Shown here piece after piece: positions 8,628-15,763 of a stretch of DNA of 64,000 bases (position 1 is the stretch's first letter; every line of letters begins with the position of its first letter). Made by a program: the position numbers and the translations under genes. This stretch comes from Polaromonas sp. JS666. GTDB taxonomy: Bacteria; Pseudomonadota; Gammaproteobacteria; Burkholderiales; Burkholderiaceae_C. The stretch covers positions 248,001 through 312,000 of the forward strand of contig NZ_FNHX01000004.1 in the NCBI RefSeq assembly GCF_900103405.1, written 5' to 3'. The notes under the pieces were generated by a model, which did not search any database, was not told the origin of the DNA, and saw only the letters and a program-made list of their open reading frames with translations.

Positions 8628-9559
8628 GCGCGCGGCTTCAGGCGCTTGGCCAGGCCGACCAGCAGCAGCACCAGCGCGCCCGCTACCAGGCCGACCAGCG
8701 CATCCATCAGCAGCGGCGTGAGCGCGGCCAGGAACGCGCCGGCGCCGGTTGCCACCTGCTGCGTGAGCGTTTCGATGAAGTGGTGCAAGGGCGCGAAGCC
8801 GTGCGTGAGTATGCCGCCGCCCACCAGGAACATCGCGGCCGTTCCGGCCAGCGACAGCCCTTTCATGAGCCAGGGCGCGGCCCACAGGATGGCCCTGCCC
8901 CCGCTGCGCTGCAGGCGCGGCCAGGCGCCCTCGCCCGTGCGCCGGCTCAGGTAAAGCCCGCCGTCGTCGAGTTTGACGATGGCCGCCACCAGGCCGTAAA
9001 CGCCGACCGTCATGGCCACGGCAATGCCGCAGAGCACCGCGACCTGGGTCACGAAGGGGCTGGCCTGCACCGTGCCCAGCGTGATCGCGATGATCTCGGC
9101 CGACAGGATGAAGTCGGTGCGCACCGCGCCCTTGATCTTGTCCTTTTCCAATGCCACCAGGTCCACCGCGGGATTGGACAGCGCGGCGGCCAGCGCCTCG
9201 TGCTCGGCGGCCTGCTCGTGCGCGCTGTGCATGAATTTGTGCGCGAGTTTTTCGAAACCCTCGTAACAAAGAAAGGCGCCGCCCACCATCAGCAGCGGCG
9301 TCACAGCCCAGGGCGCAAAAGCACTGATGGCCAGCGCCGCCGGCACCAGGATGGCCTTGTTGATGAAAGAGCCCCTGGCCACGGCCCAGACCACCGGCAG
9401 TTCGCGGTCGGCCTTGACGCCGGCAACCTGCTGGGCATTGAGCGCCAGGTCGTCGCCGAGTACACCGGCGGTTTTTTTGGCGGCGACTTTCGAAAGCAGC
9501 GCCACGTCGTCGAGCACGGTGGCGATGTCGTCAATCAATGCAAGCAGGCTGCTGGCCAT
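8624..9559 (-). CDS. DUF808 family inner-membrane protein (YedI-like)
   Basis: 311 aa. The N-terminus M-A-S-S-L-L-A-L-I-D-D-I-A-T-V-L-D-D-V-A and following K-K-T-A-G-V-L-G-D-D-L-A-L-N are the signature of DUF808/YedI. The rest holds several hydrophobic stretches (about 75-95, 150-200, 225-260, 275-300) and a conserved G-G-A-F-L-C-Y-E-G-F-E-K segment. Function in the family is unknown. It is monocistronic; a terminator-like hairpin at 9688-9714 separates it from the next minus-strand gene. Confidence 0.88.
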   Translation of the reverse strand: MASSLLALIDDIATVLDDVALLSKVAAKKTAGVLGDDLALNAQQVAGVKADRELPVVWAVARGSFINKAILVPAALAISAFAPWAVTPLLMVGGAFLCYEGFEKLAHKFMHSAHEQAAEHEALAAALSNPAVDLVALEKDKIKGAVRTDFILSAEIIAITLGTVQASPFVTQVAVLCGIAVAMTVGVYGLVAAIVKLDDGGLYLSRRTGEGAWPRLQRSGGRAILWAAPWLMKGLSLAGTAAMFLVGGGILTHGFAPLHHFIETLTQQVATGAGAFLAALTPLLMDALVGLVAGALVLLLVGLAKRLKPRA

Positions 9560-9687
9560 GGTGTTCTTTTTCGTCAGGGCTGCGGCGCCGTACCGCAGTA
9601 ATGTGGGAGAGGCATCCGGCGCATGGTGTTGTATTGATGGCGCCGAGGAAGAGCCGCCACTTTACCTAACTTCCGCGACGGCAAAAG

Positions 9688-9714
9688 AAAAGCCGCCCGC
9701 GGGCGGCTTTTTTT
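9688..9714. terminator. bidirectional rho-independent terminator
   Basis: An A-rich run, a perfect stem AGCCGCCC/GGGCGGCT and a run of seven T follow one another. On the minus strand it lies just past the stop of the DUF883-like gene (9742), which is its likely client. Confidence 0.8.
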
Positions 9715-9741
9715 CGGATGATTTCCGTCAGGAACACAGGC

Positions 9742-10077
9742 TCAGCGCGCGGTCAATCGTCCCAGGATAAAGCCCAGGGCCAGGGCCGCACCCACGGCTT
9801 CCAACGGCCTTTCCTGCACCCAGGATTTCGAGACTTCCAGCGCGTGCGCAGGCGCTTCGCTGATGCGGCGGGTCTGGTCGGCAAAGCGGTCGGCCACATG
9901 ACTGGCGGTGCCGGCCAGTTTGTCGACGCCCTGGTGTGCCGCCGAGGAGGCACGGTCCACCGCGCTGCGTGCCGGATCGGCCACCTTGTCGATGCCGCTG
10001 TGAAGCGCCGCGCCGGCGGACTCGACGCCGCGCTGGATGGGATTGCCGCCGGCGGGCGATGCTGTGGTTTTGTCCAT
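9742..10077 (-). CDS. ElaB/YqjD/DUF883-like membrane-anchored protein
   Basis: 111 aa from the ATG at 10077, which is preceded by an AAAGAAG ribosome-binding site; a longer frame starting at 10104 lacks one. The amphipathic Ala/Val/Asp-rich region with repeated H-x-G-x-D-K-(V/L)-A pattern (residues about 20-70) precedes a C-terminal W-V-Q-E-R-P-L-E-A-V-G-A-A-L-A-L-G-F membrane segment ending in R-L-T-A-R. That tail is typical of the ElaB/YqjD group of inner-membrane, ribosome-associated stationary-phase proteins. Family membership is inferred from this pattern. Confidence 0.75.
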   Translation of the reverse strand: MDKTTASPAGGNPIQRGVESAGAALHSGIDKVADPARSAVDRASSAAHQGVDKLAGTASHVADRFADQTRRISEAPAHALEVSKSWVQERPLEAVGAALALGFILGRLTAR

Positions 10078-10360
10078 GGTGCTTCTTTCAAAAAAATTCC
10101 ACAAAATACGGATGTCGCGTTGCCGGTGCCAAAGGCCATCGAAAGATCATCCGGCGCGTCCAATCACTGTAGGCACAACCCAGGCAGCGGGCTGTGCGCG
10201 GCCGGACAGGCTGCATGTAGGACAAAAGAGTGTTGCGGGGCCCGGCCGGCTGTCGGACCGGGCTGACAGGAGAACGGTCACTTGGCTTGGCGGGCCGCGC
10301 CGCGCAGGCCCCCATCATCAAGGCCTGACCAAAACCTCATCCGGACCCAAGGAGAGTTTC

Positions 10361-10537
10361 ATGTCCAGGAATGCAAGACGCACCCCAAAATCCCGCCTGA
10401 GCGACAACGGCCAGCCCCGCTACGGCCCACCCGAAGAGGCCGCGGAAGACGACGAAGGACTGGAATTACCGGTGGAGCCTGATGAGGGGACGCCGCTGAT
10501 TCCGGATGATGAGCGGGTCGTCAATGTGCCTTCTTGA
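10361..10537 (+). CDS. small acidic hypothetical protein
   Basis: 58 aa behind a good GGAGAG ribosome-binding site at 10351. A basic N-terminus (S-R-N-A-R-R-T-P-K-S-R) is followed by a strongly acidic C-terminal half (E-E-A-A-E-D-D-E-G-L-E-L-P-V-E-P-D-E). No membrane segment. The family is not recognised. Its stop codon abuts the left arm of the inverted-repeat element at 10534-10713. The 283 bases upstream (10078-10360) contain a GCCCGG/CCGGGC hairpin at 10240-10263 and otherwise nothing recognisable. Confidence 0.6.
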   Translation: MSRNARRTPKSRLSDNGQPRYGPPEEAAEDDEGLELPVEPDEGTPLIPDDERVVNVPS

Positions 10538-10713
10538 GGCCGGATCTTGCTCCGGCGGGGCGCTCCCCTCTGACTCCTGCTGGCCGGGCAACCCCGGCCA
10601 GCAAGCCTCAGCAGAGAAAGCAGAAAGACGAAGAGAGAAGAAGGAGAGAAGGAGAGAAGGAGAGAAGGAGAGAAGGAGGGGAGCGCTCTCGCCGGAGCAA
10701 GACCCGGCCTCAA
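10534..10713. mobile_element. 180-bp non-coding element with about 37-bp terminal inverted repeats
   Basis: The left arm 10534-10570 (begins TTGAGGCCGGATCTTGCTCC) and right arm 10676-10713 are reverse complements with a few mismatches near the inner edge. Inside are a hairpin TGCTGGCCGGG/CCCGGCCAGCA (10579-10604) and an 8-bp tandem repeat. It sits exactly between two convergent stop codons (10537 and 10710) and encodes nothing. It is either a MITE-like insertion or a very large convergent terminator/palindrome. Mobility is not demonstrated, and no clear target duplication is seen. Confidence 0.5.
10641..10678. repeat. 8-bp tandem repeat AAGGAGAG, about 4.5 copies
   Basis: Four exact head-to-tail copies of AAGGAGAG plus a degenerate fifth inside the inverted-repeat element. 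Purine-only on the plus strand, so it may be slippage-prone. Confidence 0.9.
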
Positions 10714-11231
10714 TCCACCGCACGTTTGAGGCGAATCTCTTCAAGCTTCGCACTCCCAAACGCCACCGTCTTGAGGGAGGGCATCTCCCTCTTGAACCCA
10801 GCGGCGTGCTCATAAAACGCCAAAGCACGTTCATTGCGCAACAGCACCCACAGTGTGACCTGTGTGCAGCCTTCGTCCTTCAGGCCTTCGCGCGCGCCGT
10901 CCCAGAGGGCCAAGCCGGCGCCTTTGCGCCAGTGATCGGGGTGGACGTACAGCGCCCAGATCTCGCCGACGGTGGACTTGGTGCCGGCGTCGCGGGAGCG
11001 GTCAAAGCCGACAAAACCCACGACTTGTTCGCCTTCGGTGGCCACCAGCAGTTGCGGTTCGCTGAATTCGATGGCTTCGCGCCAGTAGGCCTGGCGTTTT
11101 TCCACGGTGATCTTGGCGAGGTAATCCTCGGGCAGGAGGTCCTTGTAGGCGGCTTGCCAGGTGGCGACATGGATTTCGGCGATGGCTTTGGCGTCGCGGG
11201 ACGTGGCAGGACGGATGGAGTAACTGGACAT
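10710..11231 (-). CDS. GNAT family N-acetyltransferase
   Basis: 173 aa from the ATG at 11231 (M-S-S-Y-S-I-R-P-A-T); an upstream extension to 11294 is possible but has no family similarity. The GNAT core is complete: A-I-A-E-I-H-V-A-T-W-Q-A-A-Y (about 16-29), central strand E-I-W-A-L-Y-V-H-P, acetyl-CoA loop R-K-G-A-G-L-A-L (about 108-115), and C-terminal L-W-V-L-x-x-N-x-x-A-x-x-F-Y-E. Resembles RimI/YhbS-like acetyltransferases; the substrate is unknown. Confidence 0.88.
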   Translation of the reverse strand: MSSYSIRPATSRDAKAIAEIHVATWQAAYKDLLPEDYLAKITVEKRQAYWREAIEFSEPQLLVATEGEQVVGFVGFDRSRDAGTKSTVGEIWALYVHPDHWRKGAGLALWDGAREGLKDEGCTQVTLWVLLRNERALAFYEHAAGFKREMPSLKTVAFGSAKLEEIRLKRAVD

Positions 11232-11402
11232 GAAAAATCGCTTGCTGGTGAATCGGTGCGGGAAATATTCGGGGGGAGCGGAATTGTCGCGCAAATCGCG
11301 GCCCGTGCCGCCCCTCCCGGCAGGCCTCAGGCCGCTTCTAGGGTAAATTCAGCGCTCATTCCGCGCTTTTCCGCCCGTTTTCACACCCAGGTTTCATCCC
11401 CC

Positions 11403-11708
11403 ATGCCCACCAGCGGCCCAAAAGAAGAACAAAACCGGATATTCAGCGCACGCATGGCGCCGGACGGCCCTGTGTTTGATGCACCGGCCATGCTGCCGCT
11501 GCTGGAAGCCGCCGAGCTGGCGGGGCTGGCGCCGGCGAGTTCCTGCCGCAACGGCACCTGCCGCACCTGCATACGCCGGCTGGCCGGCGGCAGCGTGCAC
11601 TACCGCATCGAATGGCCGGGCCTGAGCGCCGAGGAAAAAAAAGCGGGCTACATCCTGCCCTGCGTGGCGTACCCGCTGTCGGACGTGGTGATCGCGCCGG
11701 CCGACTGA
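11403..11708 (+). CDS. stand-alone plant-type [2Fe-2S] ferredoxin
   Basis: 101 aa electron carrier. The cluster ligands are the typical C-x4-C-x2-C of S-S-C-R-N-G-T-C-R-T-C with a fourth Cys about 35 residues later in Y-I-L-P-C-V-A-Y-P. The N-terminal part (R-M-A-P-D-G-P-V-F-D-A-P-A-M-L-P-L-L-E-A) matches the ferredoxin fold entry. No reductase gene is adjacent. Its last 61 bases overlap the 3' end of the convergent acetyltransferase gene. Confidence 0.88.
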   Translation: MPTSGPKEEQNRIFSARMAPDGPVFDAPAMLPLLEAAELAGLAPASSCRNGTCRTCIRRLAGGSVHYRIEWPGLSAEEKKAGYILPCVAYPLSDVVIAPAD

Positions 11709-12304
11709 AGCGCCTGGGGCGGCGGCAGGCCGCCAGGCGAAGCCGCGCCGTCGCCCAGCGCGCGCTGCATCAGCACCGTGTCCACCCACTGGCCGAACTT
11801 GTAGCCCACGCAGCCCAGCGTGCCGACACGGACAAAACCCTGCGCCTCATGCACCCGCAGCGAGCCGGTGTTGGCGCTGTTGCCGACCACGGCCACCATC
11901 TGCCGGAAACCGCGCTCTTCACACTCGCGGATCAGTTCGCGCAGCAAGGCGCTGCCGACGCCGGCCTGGCGCATGCCGGGTGCGACATAAATCGAGTCCT
12001 CCACCGTGTGCCGGTAGGCCGGCCGGGAACGGTAAGCGCTGCCATAGGCATAACCCACGACCTCGCCGTCCCGCTGCGCCACCAGGTAGGGATAGCCGCC
12101 GCGCAGGATGTCGGCGCGGCGCGCCCGCATCTGCGCCACCCCGGGCGGCTCGAGTTCGAAGGTCGCCAGATTGGTCGCCACATAGTGGGCGTAGATGGCC
12201 TGGATCGCCGCCATGTCGCTGTCGGCGCAGGGGCGGATGGACAGCGCGCCGGCCGCGGGACTGGCGGAGGGCGCAAGAAGGGTTTGTGAAGAAAGATGCT
12301 GCAT
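11648..12304 (-). CDS. phosphinothricin-type GNAT N-acetyltransferase
   Basis: 218 aa from the ATG at 12304. The Pat/Bar/MnaT pattern is clear: I-R-P-C-x-D-S-D-M-A-A-I-Q-A-I-Y-A-H-Y-V, T-F-E-L-E-P-P, Y-L-V-A, G-Y-A-Y-G-S-A-Y-R-S-R-P-A-Y-R-H-T-V-E-D-S-I-Y-V, and acetyl-CoA loop R-Q-A-G-V-G-S-A-L-L. These enzymes acetylate methionine sulfoximine/sulfone or related amino-acid analogues. About 30 C-terminal residues extend past the domain and overlap the ferredoxin gene on the other strand. Divergent from the LysR gene at 12378. Confidence 0.88.
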   Translation of the reverse strand: MQHLSSQTLLAPSASPAAGALSIRPCADSDMAAIQAIYAHYVATNLATFELEPPGVAQMRARRADILRGGYPYLVAQRDGEVVGYAYGSAYRSRPAYRHTVEDSIYVAPGMRQAGVGSALLRELIRECEERGFRQMVAVVGNSANTGSLRVHEAQGFVRVGTLGCVGYKFGQWVDTVLMQRALGDGAASPGGLPPPQALQSAGAITTSDSGYATQGRM

Positions 12305-12329
12305 GCCGCCATGGTTGCGCAAGGCCCAG

Positions 12330-12355
12330 CATAAGTAAATATGTGGAAACTTATG
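12330..12355. promoter_or_regulatory. inverted repeat between divergent acetyltransferase and LysR genes
   Basis: CATAAGT and ACTTATG form a perfect 7-bp inverted repeat separated by 12 bases in the only AT-rich part of the 73-base divergent gap. Its position, 22 bases before the LysR start and 25 bases before the acetyltransferase start, suits autoregulation and control of the divergent gene. Confidence 0.5.
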
Positions 12356-12377
12356 GTTTTCATTAGAATTTCTTTGC

Positions 12378-13262
12378 ATGCTCAACCTCGACCACCTGCG
12401 TACCTACGCGCTCATCATCGAAACCGGCAGCTTTTCGGGCGCGGCCGAAAGGCTGGGCCTGTCTCAGCCGGCCATCAGCCTGCAGGTCCGCCAGCTGGAG
12501 CAGCGGCTGGGCGTGCGCCTGGTCGAGCGGGTGGCGCGCCGGGCCGCGCCCACGCCCGCGGGGCTGGACCTGCTGGCGCAGATCCGGCACGTGGATTCGG
12601 CGGTGGAAGGCGTGATGACGGCCATGGCCGCGCATTCGGCCGACGTCACCGGCCGCGTGACGCTGGGCACCGGCGCGACAGCCTGCCTCTACCTGCTGCC
12701 GCACATCCTGCGCTCCCTGAGGGTGCGTTTCCCCAATCTCAGCGTGCTGGTCAGCACCGGCAATACCGCCGACTTCGTCAAGGCGGTGGAAGGCAACACC
12801 ATGGACATGGCGCTGGTGACCCTGCCCGTCAAGCGCCGCGCGCTGGTCACCACGCCGATGCTGAACGACGAGTTTGTGGCAGTCATTCCCCGGCGCGAGA
12901 CGGGCTTGCCCGCCAGGATCACGCCGGCCTTCCTCGCCAGACGTGAGCTGGTGCTGTTCGAGCCGGCGGCCAACACCCGCGTGATCATCGACCAGTGGTT
13001 TCGCGATGCCGGCCATGCGCCCAAACCCGTGATGGAACTGGGCAGCGTGGAGGCCATCAAGGAGATGGTGGCCGCCGGCCTGGGCTGCAGCATCCTGCCG
13101 GCCATGGCCGTGACCGGCCCGGGCCAGCATCCCGAACTGGCCGTGCACCCCTTGTACCCGCGGCTGCAAAGAACGCTGGCGCTGGTCATGCGCGGCGACA
13201 AGCCGGTTAACAAGGCCATGCGCCAGGTGATTTCCGCGATCGAGCAGCGAACCGGAAACTGA
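12378..13262 (+). CDS. LysR-family transcriptional regulator
   Basis: 294 aa. Winged HTH at residues 1-60 (G-S-F-S-G-A-A-E-R-L-G-L-S-Q-P-A-I-S-L-Q) and a type-2 periplasmic-binding effector domain from about 90 to 290, of the CysL/CbbR type (G-x-x-x-x-x-x-Y-L-L-P-x-x-L). It is divergent from the Pat-like acetyltransferase gene with an inverted repeat between them, so that gene is the likeliest target. The inducer is unknown. Confidence 0.92.
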   Translation: MLNLDHLRTYALIIETGSFSGAAERLGLSQPAISLQVRQLEQRLGVRLVERVARRAAPTPAGLDLLAQIRHVDSAVEGVMTAMAAHSADVTGRVTLGTGATACLYLLPHILRSLRVRFPNLSVLVSTGNTADFVKAVEGNTMDMALVTLPVKRRALVTTPMLNDEFVAVIPRRETGLPARITPAFLARRELVLFEPAANTRVIIDQWFRDAGHAPKPVMELGSVEAIKEMVAAGLGCSILPAMAVTGPGQHPELAVHPLYPRLQRTLALVMRGDKPVNKAMRQVISAIEQRTGN

Positions 13263-13331
13263 AGGGGCCGGAGGCATTCGATACAAAAATCCCGGCCGGC
13301 ATGTAGCGCGCCGTCAAACAACTGTGCCAGC

Positions 13332-14441
13332 ATGTCAGGGATGGAAATCCCGCCGCCGACCGCCGCCGAGCAAAGTCCCCGCAGCCTGCACAGCCCCTAC
13401 AGCCTGACGCCGGCACGCGACGCGGCCGCGAGTTTCGCGGAGCTCGAAGAGCTCAAGGCCATCCTGCTGGCGGGCAGCGCCCACTTCGAGGTGGCCGTGG
13501 TGGCCGAGGCGCACACGGCCGGGCCCTCGTTTCCGCTTTACACGGCCAGCATAGGCTCGGCCGACCCGCGGGCGCCGGCCGTCGGTTTTTTCGGCGGCAT
13601 CCACGGGTTGGAGCGCATAGGCACGCAGCTGATCCTGCACTACCTGCGCGCGCTGCTGTTTCGCCTGGAGTGGGACGAGCTGCTGCACCGCCAGCTCGAA
13701 AAAATCCGGCTGGTCTTCATGCCCATCGTGAACCCGGGCGGCATGTGGGCGCACAAGCGCGCCAACCCGCAGGGCGTGGACCTGATGCGCAACGCGCCGC
13801 AGCGCGCTGAAAGCCAAGTGCCTTTCCTCGCGGGCGGGCAGACCATCAGCCCCCTGCTGCCCTGGTACTGCGGCCGGCCCGGCGCGCCCATGGAGGCCGA
13901 AAGCGCGGCCTTGCTGCGGGTGGTGGGCGAGCAGCTAGCCAGCCGCCCCTTCAGCCTGGCGCTGGACTGCCATTCAGGCTACGGTTTTGATGACAGCCTG
14001 TGGTTTCCCTATGCCAAGACGCGCCGGCTGATGGCGCACCTGCCCGAGATGTTCGCGCTGCGGACCATGCTGGAGCAATCGCACCCGCACCACGCCTACA
14101 GCTTCGAGCCGCAGAGCAACCAGTACCTGCTGCACGGCGACCTTTGGGACCATGCCTACGACCACGCGCCGCCGCGCCATGTGTTCCTGCCGATGACGCT
14201 GGAGCTGGGCTCCTGGCTGTGGATACGCAAGAACCCGCGCCAGCTGTTTTCGCGGCACGGCATCTTCAACCCCATGAAGGCGCACCGCACCAAGCGCGTG
14301 CTGCGCCGCCATGCGGACTTGCTGGACTTTCTCACGCGCGCCGCCTTTGCCGCACCGAACTGGCTGCCCTCGGACGAGCGGCGCGCGCAGCTCGCGCGGC
14401 TGGCCACGGTGCACTGGCGGCCCAGGCGGGTGCTCGCATGA
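13332..14441 (+). CDS. M14-family zinc carboxypeptidase-like protein
   Basis: 369 aa. Zinc ligands are visible as H-G-L-E (His91, Glu94) and His214 in L-D-C-H-S-G-Y-G. The substrate arginine loop N-P-G-G-x-W-x-x-K-R-x-N lies at 134-145 with G-V-D-L-M-R-N at 148-154, and the general-base Glu is Glu291 in T-L-E-L-G-S-W. So the active site looks complete. No signal peptide is evident, implying cytoplasmic action on peptides or amino-acid conjugates. The stop overlaps the start of the next gene (ATGA), so both are translated together. Confidence 0.85.
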   Translation: MSGMEIPPPTAAEQSPRSLHSPYSLTPARDAAASFAELEELKAILLAGSAHFEVAVVAEAHTAGPSFPLYTASIGSADPRAPAVGFFGGIHGLERIGTQLILHYLRALLFRLEWDELLHRQLEKIRLVFMPIVNPGGMWAHKRANPQGVDLMRNAPQRAESQVPFLAGGQTISPLLPWYCGRPGAPMEAESAALLRVVGEQLASRPFSLALDCHSGYGFDDSLWFPYAKTRRLMAHLPEMFALRTMLEQSHPHHAYSFEPQSNQYLLHGDLWDHAYDHAPPRHVFLPMTLELGSWLWIRKNPRQLFSRHGIFNPMKAHRTKRVLRRHADLLDFLTRAAFAAPNWLPSDERRAQLARLATVHWRPRRVLA

Positions 14442-15199
14442 GCTGGGTGCTGCTCAGGGGCCTGACCCGCGAGGCGCGGCATTGGGGCGACTTCCCGGAG
14501 CGGCTGGCGCGCGCCTTGCCGGGCTCGGCCAGCGCCGCCACCCGCGTGCTGGCGCTGGACTTGCCGGGCAACGGCGTGTATTGCCGCGAAGCCTCGCCGG
14601 CCACGGTGGGCGCCATGGCCGACTTCGCGCGCGCGCAGCTGCTGGCCCGCGGGCTTGTACCGCCCTACAGCCTGGTGGCGATGTCGCTGGGCGCCATGGT
14701 GGCCGCCGAGTGGGCGCAGCGTTATCCGCAAGAAATCGAGCGGCTGGTGCCGATCAACACCAGTATGCGGCCGCTGGGCCGCGCGAGCGAACGCCTGCGC
14801 CCCGGCAACTGGCTGGCGCTGGCGCTGGTGGCCGCGCGCTGGGGCGACGCGGACCATGCCGAGCGCGTGATCCACCGCATCACCTGCAACCGCGCGGCCA
14901 CGCTGGAACAGGACATCGACGCGTGGACCCGCATCCGCCAGGACGCACCCGTGAGCATCGCCAATGCCTGGCGCCAGCTCAAGGCCGCGGCCGCCTTCAG
15001 CATGGCCGCGCCGCCGGCCTGCCCGGCCCTGGTGCTGTCGTCGGCGGCCGACCACCTAGTGCACCCGCGCTGCTCGGCCCGGCTGGCCCAGGCCTGGCAG
15101 GTCGCCCACCACGAGCACCCCTGGGCCGGCCACGACCTGCCGCATGACGATGCGGACTGGGTCTGCAGGCGCATTGCCGGCTGGGTCGATGGCGGCTGA
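14438..15199 (+). CDS. alpha/beta-hydrolase, coupled to the M14 gene
   Basis: 253 aa. A complete catalytic triad is visible: Ser83 in A-M-S-L-G, Asp205 in S-A-A-D-H-L, His232 in A-G-H-D-L. The N-terminus W-V-L-L-R-G-L-T-R-E-A-R-H-W and L-D-L-P-G-N-G fit the general carboxyl-ester hydrolase group. Its ATG overlaps the stop of the M14 gene by four bases, arguing for one pathway, perhaps sequential cleavage of a conjugated peptide or ester. Substrate unknown. Confidence 0.88.
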   Translation: MSWVLLRGLTREARHWGDFPERLARALPGSASAATRVLALDLPGNGVYCREASPATVGAMADFARAQLLARGLVPPYSLVAMSLGAMVAAEWAQRYPQEIERLVPINTSMRPLGRASERLRPGNWLALALVAARWGDADHAERVIHRITCNRAATLEQDIDAWTRIRQDAPVSIANAWRQLKAAAAFSMAAPPACPALVLSSAADHLVHPRCSARLAQAWQVAHHEHPWAGHDLPHDDADWVCRRIAGWVDGG

Positions 15200-15325
15200 A
15201 CCGGCGCCCTTTACATCCGGCTGTCAACGCTTTCCTTGGCATAAAACCGGGTTTTGCCGGCCCGGGCCGGCGCGGCCAGGCGACTCGGGCAGAATATTGC
15301 CTTGTCTATACAAGACACGCCGTCC

Positions 15326-15748
15326 ATGAAGACTCCCTTCCCTCCCTCCCCTCCCGATCTCCAGCCCGCCGGCCCGCAGCCAGGCGACGGCGGCCAGGCC
15401 GCTGCAGCGCCGGCGCGCAACAAGCGCCTTTGGGTCCTGGCGCTGGGCACGGCAGCGCTCTGGAACCTGGACCCGGCCTTTGGTGAAATGGCCGAGATGA
15501 TTGGCATGATCGCCTGCGCCGGCAACAAGACCCTGGCCAAGGACGCCATCGCCCAGATGCGCGGCAAGGCCGACAGCCTGCGCGCGCAGATCCCGCCCCT
15601 GCCCGCCAGCGCCCTGACCAAGGTGGTGCGGCGCGCCGAAGCCGCCTGCGGCGCGGTGCTCGACAAGGGCGTGCGCGTCAAGGAAGTGCAAGCCAGCTGG
15701 GACCATTTTGTGGCCTGCATGCGTGCCCTGCCGGACAAGCACCGCTAG
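15326..15748 (+). CDS. hypothetical protein
   Basis: 140 aa from the ATG at 15326. Pro-rich N-terminus (about 1-30), one moderately hydrophobic segment (R-L-W-V-L-A-L-G-T-A-A-L-W, about 33-45), then a helical region with K-A-D-S-L-R-A-Q-I-P-P-L-P-A and two Cys near A-E-A-A-C-G-A and F-V-A-C-M-R-A. Possibly a membrane-anchored small protein. I do not recognise the family. Convergent with the MocR gene, 15 bases apart. Confidence 0.6.
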   Translation: MKTPFPPSPPDLQPAGPQPGDGGQAAAAPARNKRLWVLALGTAALWNLDPAFGEMAEMIGMIACAGNKTLAKDAIAQMRGKADSLRAQIPPLPASALTKVVRRAEAACGAVLDKGVRVKEVQASWDHFVACMRALPDKHR

Positions 15749-15763
15749 GCAAGCCGCCAACCC

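Noticed and set aside
10534..10713. CRISPR or phase-variable locus from the AAGGAGAG array
   Set aside because: Unit of 8 bp without spacers and located outside any reading frame, so neither CRISPR nor a coding phase-switch.
13332..15199. M14 plus hydrolase pair as a lasso/microcin-type maturation locus
   Set aside because: No precursor peptide, transporter or leader-binding domain nearby; ordinary peptide or ester catabolism is simpler.
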